The translations under genes and the position numbers were made by a program. DNA of 5,250 nt. Origin: Campylobacteraceae bacterium. GTDB lineage: Bacteria > Campylobacterota > Campylobacteria > Campylobacterales > Sulfurovaceae. This document shows positions 1 through 5,250 of the stretch, in pieces. Location of the stretch: NCBI GenBank assembly GCA_027056615.1, contig JALUKJ010000070.1, positions 1 through 5,250 on the forward strand, written 5' to 3'. The notes beneath the pieces are model-generated. The model was not told the origin of the DNA, did no database searches, and saw only the letters and a list, made by a program, of their open reading frames with translations. Position 1 is the stretch's first letter. Each line of letters begins with the position of its first letter.

Positions 1-237
1 ATCTCCTTGTAGCTCGTCTATCATTTTTAAAAGTTTAATAATGTAGATAGGTTTTATGGGTTTATGTGCAGGTATTGTCAATATATAGTCAATCTTAGGG
101 TGCTTCACATTTAAATGGTCACCCTTTCCCCAAATATACTCCAACTCAAACTTATCCAATATTTTTCTAATCATCACAATATTTGAATCTCGTGGATTAT
201 TTCTCAATTTTTCAATGAGTTTTTCTATTTTGCTCAT
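1..237 (-). CDS. hicA: HicA-family mRNA interferase toxin (3' end cut by window edge)
   Basis: This is an open frame of 79 codons from an ATG at 237 that is still open at base 1, so the stop codon lies just outside. The protein begins MSKIEKLIEKLRNNPRD and contains WGKGDHLNVKHP (about residues 36-47), then ILTIPAHKPIKPIYIIKLLKMIDEL (about 52-76, quoted in part: LTIPAHKPIKP). This is the HicA (YcfA-like) pattern of a KLxxNPR start, a G-x-H strand holding the active-site histidine (H41 here), and a TIPxHKPxKP turn before the last helix. Family members are double-stranded-RNA-binding-like RNases that cleave mRNA and are neutralised by HicB. The usual length is near 60-90 residues, so only a few residues can be missing. 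A GGAGGT ribosome site 9 bases upstream fixes the start. The antitoxin gene hicB is expected beyond base 1 and cannot be seen here. The gene runs in the same direction as the operon above but is separated by 279 bases and probably has its own promoter. Confidence 0.85.
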   Translation of the reverse strand, partial: MSKIEKLIEKLRNNPRDSNIVMIRKILDKFELEYIWGKGDHLNVKHPKIDYILTIPAHKPIKPIYIIKLLKMIDELQGD

Positions 238-246
238 TTTTATTTT

Positions 247-252
247 ACCTCC
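247..252 (-). promoter_or_regulatory. Ribosome binding site of hicA
   Basis: GGAGGT on the minus strand, 9 bases before the ATG at 237. It is a near-perfect Shine-Dalgarno sequence and decides the hicA start. Confidence 0.8.
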
Positions 253-279
253 AATAAGTTTAATACACACTTAATACAT

Positions 280-285
280 ACTATA
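280..285 (-). promoter_or_regulatory. Possible -10 element for hicA
   Basis: TATAGT on the minus strand, about 43 bases upstream of the hicA ATG and within a very AT-rich stretch. No convincing -35 box is present at the right spacing, which is common for vegetative promoters in Campylobacterota. This is a guess from one hexamer and position only. Confidence 0.3.
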
Positions 286-334
286 ATCTATTAAGTTATT
301 ATTTTCAGTAGTTTAACATTAAAAAATAATTTTT

Positions 335-363
335 GTTACAAATATGACATATTGTCATATAAT
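335..363 (+). promoter_or_regulatory. Plausible plus-strand sigma-70-type promoter with embedded operator
   Basis: GTTACA at 335-340 matches the -35 consensus at four of six positions. A spacer of exactly 17 bases follows, and then a perfect TATAAT at 358-363. A transcript would start near 370 and run rightward through the repeat-rich stretch, then antisense into the gene that ends at 517. No plus-strand protein gene follows, so the product could be a small or antisense RNA, or the promoter could be a chance match in AT-rich DNA. The palindrome at 342-360 fills the spacer. Confidence 0.35.
342..360. promoter_or_regulatory. 19-bp palindrome, candidate repressor operator
   Basis: ATATGACA, three bases (TAT), then TGTCATAT: perfect 8-bp inverted arms. 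It sits in the spacer of the plus-strand promoter candidate and about 105 bases upstream of the hicA start on the other strand. Both the size and the location suit a dimeric repressor. HicB antitoxins autoregulate by binding palindromes near their promoter, so HicB is one candidate binder, but the distance from the hicA start is greater than usual. The binding protein is unknown. Confidence 0.45.
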
Positions 364-385
364 TGGGGTTTTAGGGGGATTTTTT

Positions 386-406
386 GAGAGATGTTTTAAA
401 TCTCTC
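386..406. other. Stem-loop (7-bp stem, 7-base loop) without a T tract
   Basis: GAGAGAT (386-392), loop GTTTTAA, ATCTCTC (400-406). On neither strand is the stem followed by a run of T. The T run at 380-385 precedes the stem on the plus strand and would read as A's downstream on the minus strand. It therefore does not qualify as an intrinsic terminator. It lies about 110-130 bases past the stop of the minus-strand operon, so it could protect an RNA 3' end or be part of a plus-strand RNA. Confidence 0.4.
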
Positions 407-503
407 GTGATAAGAGGTGAAGCTATTTCTAAGTTTTGTTTATGTTATGGGGTCTTGTTATGGGGTCTGACACTTTTTTTTGTGGTAAGGAATGAAGCTG
501 TTT
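407..503 (+). repeat. Pair of imperfect 22-base direct repeats (407-428 and 482-503)
   Basis: The two copies start GTGATAAG and GTGGTAAG and share an internal TGAAGCT. They agree at 17 of 22 positions, and all five differences are A/G exchanges. An 8-base word, TCTCGTGA, occurs at 403-410 (start of the first copy) and again at 504-511 (directly after the second copy). The core AGGAATGAAGC of the second copy resembles the widespread intergenic repeat family containing GCGAGGAATGAAGCAATCTC, so these may be decayed copies of such an element. That resemblance is from memory. Confidence 0.4.
443..468 (+). repeat. Perfect 13-bp tandem repeat, two copies
   Basis: TGTTATGGGGTCT occurs at 443-455 and again immediately at 456-468. 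The second copy runs into GACAC, giving GGGGTCTGACAC, which on the other strand is GTGTCAGACCCC. This resembles the GTCAGACCCC words seen in intergenic repeats near REP-associated (IS200-like) transposases, but no transposase is in the window, so that link is only a suggestion. Confidence 0.6.
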
Positions 504-516
504 TCTCGTGAGTTAG

Positions 517-1500
517 TTATACAATAGAAATAGTTTCACCTATATTATCACCATTAATATCAGTAATAAAAGTGCTACCATTCCCATAAGTATAGAAAAA
601 TCTTTTATATCCTAGCTTTTGAGCCATTTCTAAAAAATTATCTTGATTTATAGATAACCCACCTCTAAAATCAAACTCTTTACCATTTTCTAAAAGCTTA
701 TATAGTTCAGGGTTTAAAATGAATTTTGGGGTACTTGTTCTTCTTACTTCAAATACACCTAATAAATAATGAGGGAACATACCATTTAATAACATAATCT
801 CTTTATGTTTATCTTCATACCAAACAATATCAAATTCTTTAAGCTTTTTCGTAAACTCTTTAGTAACAAAATAATTATTATCATGCTTAGAAAGAGCATA
901 TAAGTATATTATACCTTTACCATAACTATTACGCGAAAGGGAAAAAATTCTTGCTGTTCTATATTTTTTCCAACCTTGAGTCAATGACAAAAATGGTGAA
1001 CTACTTTTAAACTTATTTAAACTACCATCATTATGTAGAAAAGATAGAAAAAATATTTTCCATTTATTTAATTCTTCAACACTATAATTGTCTAAAGATT
1101 CTATAAAGGAGTCTGAAACCTTACCTTGTATATTATGGCTTTCTGGTTTTCTATCTATTCTTGCATTACAGTAATCTATAACTTTTTTTAATTCACTAAC
1201 TACTTGTGTTTTTTCTTCTACAATTGTATGTTCAAACTCTTCATTTTTTGGTCTTTTAATTGCTGATTTAGATTTAAGACCTACACCAAAAAAGCTTTTT
1301 ATGTATTCACTAGTAAAAAATTCATTATGCTTTTCAAGATTACTACGATTATCTCCTCTTGTAGAAAGATATACCTCTTTGTTGTTATCCAACGAACTTA
1401 TTAACTCTTTCAATCTCTCAACAATATTATTGTCTACTATTTCTAGCTCTCTTTCTGTATTTAAAGTGTAATATTTTTTAACTTTAGGGAATTTATTCAT
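517..1500 (-). CDS. Hypothetical protein, possible ADP-ribosyltransferase-like fold
   Basis: This 327-residue soluble protein shows no signal peptide or membrane segment, and I do not recognise its family with confidence. The start is the ATG at 1500, which forms ATGA with the stop of the preceding zinc-finger gene and has GGAGGAG five bases upstream. The N-terminal part (1-80) has a strand-like VYLSTRGDN (43-51) and EYIKSFFGVGLKSKS (65-79). The middle (95-150) is helical and charged. The C-terminal half has FKSSSPFLSLT (164-174), then a hydrophobic strand GIIYLYAL (196-203), then WYEDKHKEIMLL (227-238) and PHYLLGVFEV (243-252). An S-x-S/T strand followed by a Glu-bearing strand, with a possible Arg near residue 48, is the order seen in R-S-E type ADP-ribosyltransferases, but the E-x-E motif is not clean. 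As last gene of the coupled operon it could be the effector or an accessory. A different fold is quite possible. Confidence 0.6.
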   Translation of the reverse strand: MNKFPKVKKYYTLNTERELEIVDNNIVERLKELISSLDNNKEVYLSTRGDNRSNLEKHNEFFTSEYIKSFFGVGLKSKSAIKRPKNEEFEHTIVEEKTQVVSELKKVIDYCNARIDRKPESHNIQGKVSDSFIESLDNYSVEELNKWKIFFLSFLHNDGSLNKFKSSSPFLSLTQGWKKYRTARIFSLSRNSYGKGIIYLYALSKHDNNYFVTKEFTKKLKEFDIVWYEDKHKEIMLLNGMFPHYLLGVFEVRRTSTPKFILNPELYKLLENGKEFDFRGGLSINQDNFLEMAQKLGYKRFFYTYGNGSTFITDINGDNIGETISIV

Positions 1501-3086
1501 TTTCTCTCCTCCAACTGCAAATAAGCAATAAACTGTATCAAATGCCCATTAGTCATATAAATATTTTTAGGCTCATCATTAACTGTTATTTCTAAAGCAT
1601 ACATATCTTCCCATTCATAAAACTCTTGAAATCTATCAACAACATCTTCACTATCTACTTTATTACAAATAAGCTCTTTCACCTCATCAATACTTTTAGA
1701 CTGAAGATTATGAATTTTATCTGCAAATAAAGGGTTAAATGCACCAAACTTTATATTTGCACTACAATTACGACATAAGCAAAGAGAATCAGCTGATGAA
1801 ACAAGATAGCTTTTAGATTTAACTACTAACTTATTGTCCCAATTGTGCATTTCAAATGAATTTTCATTATCACTACTATCCCCTGTTTTTCTAAATGTAA
1901 ATCCACATATTTGACAATACCCTCTATAAATTTTGTATAAATAGCTTCTAATCTCATTTCTAAGAGTTGTATCTATTGTTGCACTTTTTTTAGTAGTGTA
2001 TACATATTGTTTTAAAATTCTTTCTCTATCTATCTTTGTATAGTTTCGTATATCATATTCTATTTTCTTACGAATATTGTCATAATACTCTTCTTCATCC
2101 GTCAATAGCTCATCATTTATATCTTCATCATATTGTTCTATTTCAGACTTATGTTTTAAGATTTGCTCTTGTAGTTTTGGGTTCTTTTTTTCTGATAAAT
2201 CAGAGCTTTTAACCTCATCTTTAAATGATTTTTTTTGAACTTCTTCTGTATATTTTTCTATAACTACTTTCTTTGTATCTTCTATTATCTCTTGTATAGA
2301 GCTACTTTTCTCCCCAAAATCTTGTTTATCAATTTCTTTTAAACTCCCATTAAAGTTTTTATTTCCAATACATTTTTTATTATGTTCAAATACATTTTTC
2401 ATTTCTATGAAAAGACCACACATATTACATCTCTTAGAAAGATTCTTATTCCATTTATCACTATGCTTTTCTAAAATATGCTTATCTAGCATATTAAAAT
2501 TAGAAAATTTTTCAGAATCACAATATAAACAAAATATATTATTTAAAGTAGTTGAATCTTCGTTTATATCTTGTGATATAAAATTATTTTGTTTACTCTT
2601 TATGTATACACATTTATTTAAATGTTTCTCTATGTTTCTAACAAACACACCACAATACTCACATCTATTTACGTTTTTAATTCTTATACTAACTTCTTTA
2701 TTTTGAATATACTCTTTCCACTTATCTTGATGTTTTGTACTAACATGAGTATCTATGCCCCAAAGATTTTTAAGTTTCTTATCACAATATAAACATACAA
2801 ATTCGCTAGAACTTATCACACTATTTAAATTTTGTTTACTTATAAACTCATTTTTATCTTTACTACTATGCTTTTCTTCATGGCTAGATAAATCTTCATA
2901 AGATGGAAAAAATTGATTACAATACCTACATTTAAATTTATTCACAGATAAAGTTTTATCTAGCTTAGAATTAAATTTAAGACATTTTTTTCTTAAATGT
3001 TTTTGTAAGTTTTTTTCTTTTAACAGTGCTTGACAATATTGACAACTTATATACTCATCATCAGAATTTAAGTTTTTATTAGCCAT
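1497..3086 (-). CDS. Six-zinc-finger protein with C-terminal degenerate HNH-like domain
   Basis: This 529-residue protein starts MANKNL at 3086. An upstream in-frame ATG at 3116 is less likely because GGAGGTG stands just before 3086 and the extra ten residues lie over the helicase end. Six zinc fingers fill residues 15-239: C15/C18/H30/C35, C53/C56/H69/H73, C98/C101/H114/H119, C142/C145/H155/C159, C186/C189/H203/H208 and C220/C223/H235/C239. Fingers 3-4 and 5-6 look like a duplicated pair. A charged, probably disordered or coiled linker follows (about 245-345), with an acidic patch at about 319-336. Residues 385-450 form an HNH-like zinc domain: CQICGFTF (391-398), FEMHNW (411-416) and SLCLCRNC (434-441). 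The usual HH pair is HN and the usual CH near the end is CS, so nuclease activity is doubtful. The C-terminal tail ends in a strand and TNGHLIQFIAYLQ. It probably binds nucleic acid and partners the SNF2 helicase, whose gene overlaps it by 8 bp. It is much more AT-rich than the helicase gene. Confidence 0.75.
   Translation of the reverse strand: MANKNLNSDDEYISCQYCQALLKEKNLQKHLRKKCLKFNSKLDKTLSVNKFKCRYCNQFFPSYEDLSSHEEKHSSKDKNEFISKQNLNSVISSSEFVCLYCDKKLKNLWGIDTHVSTKHQDKWKEYIQNKEVSIRIKNVNRCEYCGVFVRNIEKHLNKCVYIKSKQNNFISQDINEDSTTLNNIFCLYCDSEKFSNFNMLDKHILEKHSDKWNKNLSKRCNMCGLFIEMKNVFEHNKKCIGNKNFNGSLKEIDKQDFGEKSSSIQEIIEDTKKVVIEKYTEEVQKKSFKDEVKSSDLSEKKNPKLQEQILKHKSEIEQYDEDINDELLTDEEEYYDNIRKKIEYDIRNYTKIDRERILKQYVYTTKKSATIDTTLRNEIRSYLYKIYRGYCQICGFTFRKTGDSSDNENSFEMHNWDNKLVVKSKSYLVSSADSLCLCRNCSANIKFGAFNPLFADKIHNLQSKSIDEVKELICNKVDSEDVVDRFQEFYEWEDMYALEITVNDEPKNIYMTNGHLIQFIAYLQLEERK
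1506..1512 (-). promoter_or_regulatory. Ribosome binding site inside the zinc-finger gene, for the 327-residue protein
   Basis: GGAGGAG on the minus strand, five bases before the ATG at 1500 and wholly within the last codons of the upstream gene. With the ATGA stop/start overlap it indicates translational coupling. Confidence 0.75.
2370..2801 (-). repeat. Duplicated two-finger module inside the zinc-finger gene
   Basis: Module A (2610-2801, residues 96-159) and module B (2370-2534, residues 185-239) each encode a C2H2 finger starting with a hydrophobic pair and CLYCD, a KHxDKW segment, and then a CxxC-x(9-11)-H-x3-C finger. A 15-base identity, ATCACAATATAAACA on the plus strand, marks the CLYCD codons at 2781-2795 and 2517-2531. 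The rest has diverged at the DNA level, so the duplication is not recent. Confidence 0.6.
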
Positions 3087-5250
3087 GAAACACCTCCAAA
3101 CTCCCCAAAATCTCAAACCCCAAGCTTCCCTCTTTCTGCCCCATCAACTCCAAAATCTTCTCATCTCTTCGATTTTCCAAATTTTCAATCTCCCCAATTC
3201 TCATTCGTTGAATATCCTCTTGATCTACATTTTTTTGTAACCTCTTAACCTTGCTTATCTGCTTCTCAAAATAGTTTTTCATAGAATCTATTTTAATATC
3301 TATTAGTCTGTTTTGAGACCCTGACTCTATGCGTTTGTGTTGCTCTATAGATTGTATCACTTCTCTGTTTAGTTCGGCTTTTAACTCCTCTAAATTTACA
3401 GTTGGTTCACCATTAAGCTCTTTGGCGTTAACAATAAACTCAAAATAATCCAACTCATCAACCAAAGTTAAATTGGTGTCTACTACTAGAACTCTTATCA
3501 TCGACTTTGTTTTTAACTGCTTAAAATCAACCCTGTAGATAATGGCAAAACCTCTATCATATTTTTTATGAGAAATCACCGAATAGTGAGTTTTATGATT
3601 TTTCTCTCTTATCATCATACCAATAATAGGGTGGTTCAAGTAGAGATAAAGCATTTGAAATTCATCATTGTTATTGGTTTTAAAACTTACCTTTAACTCT
3701 TTGAGTCGATTTATCTTTTGCAGAACTTTTCTCTCCTCTTTATAGGCTAAAGCATTGATGCGTTTGTCGCTCATATTGGCTTTTAAAAGCTTAAAAAGCC
3801 TTTTTAGGTTTTCAGAAGAGAGCTTAACCGTCCCATCTTTAAGCTCCAAAAAGCCTATACGATTACTCTCTAAAAACTTAACAAAAATCTTTTTGCTCTC
3901 CTCTTGCAGAAGTGAGACTTTATTGTTATTTAAAAATATATCCTCTTTAGCTTGATGGTTGAAGTCATCATTTATAAGCTTCTCTACTTCAGAATTTTGC
4001 TCTTTGATTTCAGATTTTTGTCGCTCTAGTGCTAACTCGTTTAGATGGACTTTTTTTTCTATCTCATTGGCTGAAAGGTGTATGAGTTCTGGTATATTTA
4101 ACTGCTTCTCTAAGTCTCCCAAAATAGGCTCTAACTCACCTATGGAGTTTTCAAAAATGCCAAGTTTGGTGTAGAGTCGGTTGTAGATTCGGTCTTCTAT
4201 TGAGCCTACTATACAGAGGTTAAAGATGTGAAGCTTGTCAAACTTCTGTCCTATACGGTCAACTCTTCCTATTCTCTGCTCTACACGCATAGGATTCCAA
4301 GGTAGGTCGTAGTTGATGACCACATTACAAAACTGCATATCTAACCCCTCACTACCCACCTCTGAAGAGAGCAAAATGTCAAACTCGCCTCTTTTAAAGG
4401 CTTTGATTTTCTCAAATCGCTCTTCTGTGCTAAAGTCTCCGTGAATTTTACCTACTTTGTAGCCTAAGTTTTGTAGTTTTGGTTCAAGGTAGTCAAGTGT
4501 TTTTTTGAAAAAAGAGAAAACAATCTTCTGCTGAATACTTTGAGCATCTAAATCTTTTAAAATCTCTTCAAAACTCAAAAACTTTGAGTCATCTTCGCCT
4601 ATTTGATTACCTTTATAAATAATATCATCAAGATAGCCCATCGCCTCACGCTCAATATTAAAATCATCATAATCTTCATCAAGGTCATCTACATCAGAGA
4701 CAAGAAGTTTCCCACTCTTTTTAAGCTTTTTAAAACTCTCCAATGAAGCCAACATAGATGAGCTAACCATCCGTTCAGGCATAATGGTTATGAAACCTTG
4801 TGGTACATGAGGGTAGATGTACTTTACAAATGCTATAACAGCATCATAATAGGCTTGTTCCTCTTTTGTAATCTCTACAATAACCGATTTTGCATTTCTA
4901 GGAATAGAACGCCCTACATCCTTTTTCTTAGTGCGATTAATAATAAAGCTTAAATGGTCTGACTCCATCAATCTGTCTATTAACTCTACTCTTTTACCAT
5001 GTGACAATGTTTCAAGTGCCAATATGTCGTTAAAAATCTCTTTTAGCTCTGTTGGGTAATCATCATCAGACTCTTCATTGGTAAAACTCTTAACACTCTC
5101 TAAGTCATGATTGTTTCGTATAAGAGCTATGAGTCGGTGTATGGTAGCATTGGGTTTTATCATCTTTTGAAAATAGTCAAAATCTTTAAAATAGTCATTG
5201 TCAAGTAACGATAAGATGTTAAACAAATCAACCAAAGAGTTTTGAACAGG
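3079..5250 (-). CDS. SNF2-family (HepA/RapA-like) helicase, C-terminal 723 residues
   Basis: The frame is open to the window edge and ends at TAA (3079-3081). The visible protein begins PVQNSLVDLFNILSLL, the T-P-x-Q-N region late in the first SNF2 lobe, so the Walker A and DExH motifs and the true start lie upstream. Counting from the first visible residue, RTKKKDV (106-112) and a VEITKEEQAYYD strand-helix follow, as in SNF2 proteins. The helicase C lobe has QKIVF (241-245), KIHGDFS (268-274), SSEVGSEGLDMQ (295-306, motif V) and QRIGRVDRIGQ (325-335, motif VI with both arginines). A very acidic loop is at about 186-197. A long C-terminal part (about 385-723) is rich in charged helices and probable coiled coil (about 640-705). 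Family members are ATP-driven double-stranded-DNA translocases; related SNF2 proteins occur in DISARM, Dpd and other defence islands, and in RapA. The long tail and coupled partners argue against RapA itself. The motifs are intact, so the gene looks active. Confidence 0.9.
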   Translation of the reverse strand, partial: PVQNSLVDLFNILSLLDNDYFKDFDYFQKMIKPNATIHRLIALIRNNHDLESVKSFTNEESDDDYPTELKEIFNDILALETLSHGKRVELIDRLMESDHLSFIINRTKKKDVGRSIPRNAKSVIVEITKEEQAYYDAVIAFVKYIYPHVPQGFITIMPERMVSSSMLASLESFKKLKKSGKLLVSDVDDLDEDYDDFNIEREAMGYLDDIIYKGNQIGEDDSKFLSFEEILKDLDAQSIQQKIVFSFFKKTLDYLEPKLQNLGYKVGKIHGDFSTEERFEKIKAFKRGEFDILLSSEVGSEGLDMQFCNVVINYDLPWNPMRVEQRIGRVDRIGQKFDKLHIFNLCIVGSIEDRIYNRLYTKLGIFENSIGELEPILGDLEKQLNIPELIHLSANEIEKKVHLNELALERQKSEIKEQNSEVEKLINDDFNHQAKEDIFLNNNKVSLLQEESKKIFVKFLESNRIGFLELKDGTVKLSSENLKRLFKLLKANMSDKRINALAYKEERKVLQKINRLKELKVSFKTNNNDEFQMLYLYLNHPIIGMMIREKNHKTHYSVISHKKYDRGFAIIYRVDFKQLKTKSMIRVLVVDTNLTLVDELDYFEFIVNAKELNGEPTVNLEELKAELNREVIQSIEQHKRIESGSQNRLIDIKIDSMKNYFEKQISKVKRLQKNVDQEDIQRMRIGEIENLENRRDEKILELMGQKEGSLGFEILGSLEVFHG
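3091..3097 (-). promoter_or_regulatory. Ribosome binding site inside the helicase gene, for the zinc-finger protein
   Basis: GGAGGTG on the minus strand, four bases before the ATG at 3086. It favours that start over the ATG at 3116 and implies coupled translation with the helicase, whose stop lies 8 bp inside the zinc-finger gene. Confidence 0.75.

Noticed and set aside
386..406. Stem-loop as intrinsic terminator of the operon
   Set aside because: No T run follows the stem on either strand.
443..468. Short tandem repeat as a CRISPR array
   Set aside because: Only two abutting 13-base copies with no spacers.
407..511. Plus-strand GTG frame of 34 codons (VIRGEAISKFC...)
   Set aside because: No ribosome site precedes it, its ends are the imperfect nucleotide repeats, and the hydrophobic middle comes from the tandem repeat; it looks like translation of repeat DNA.
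2407..2706. Plus-strand open frame of 99 codons opposite the zinc-finger gene
   Set aside because: It lies antisense to the finger-coding region, whose cysteine and histidine spacing is clearly real, and no ribosome site or recognisable domain supports it.
3087..3116. Ten-residue N-terminal extension of the zinc-finger protein from the ATG at 3116
   Set aside because: The extension (MRFWGVWRCF) has no suitable ribosome site and overlaps the helicase end, while GGAGGTG directly precedes the ATG at 3086.
3755..4174. Two plus-strand open frames (66 and 71 codons) opposite the helicase gene
   Set aside because: They are Ser/Leu/Phe-rich shadow translations of the helicase coding strand with no family features.
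5233..5235. TTG as start of the helicase
   Set aside because: The frame continues upstream as PVQNS, the conserved TPxQN part of the SNF2 first lobe, so the gene is simply cut by the window edge.

Overview
This window is AT-rich and coded almost entirely on the minus strand, with tight gene overlaps and strong GGAGG ribosome sites. The composition and gene style suggest a low-GC bacterium, possibly of the Campylobacterota (Sulfurimonas/Arcobacter-like). That assignment is an impression from composition only, because no taxonomic marker is present.

Read in the direction of transcription (high to low coordinates), the window opens inside a SNF2-family helicase gene (5250-3079) whose front half lies outside. 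It overlaps by 8 bp a 529-residue protein (3086-1497) with six zinc fingers, a charged linker and a degenerate HNH-like zinc domain. That gene overlaps by 4 bp (ATGA) a 327-residue protein of unknown function (1500-517) with a weak resemblance to ADP-ribosyltransferase folds. The overlaps, and ribosome sites lying inside the preceding genes, make this a translationally coupled operon. A SNF2 helicase, a DNA/RNA-binding zinc protein and a possible effector is the kind of set found in bacterial anti-phage islands, but I cannot match it to a named system. Any such role is inference.

Below the operon is a non-coding stretch (238-516) full of small repeats: a stem-loop, a 13-bp perfect tandem repeat, a pair of imperfect 22-base repeats, and a 19-bp palindrome that fills the spacer of a plausible plus-strand promoter. 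Last is a HicA-type toxin gene (237-1) with its own ribosome site. It runs off the window edge, where a HicB antitoxin would be expected.

Base composition is uneven. Sampled lines of the helicase gene range from about 32 to 43% G+C, with its front part highest. Sampled lines of the two downstream genes are about 23-32%. This suggests the downstream genes have a separate history from the helicase, or evolve faster.
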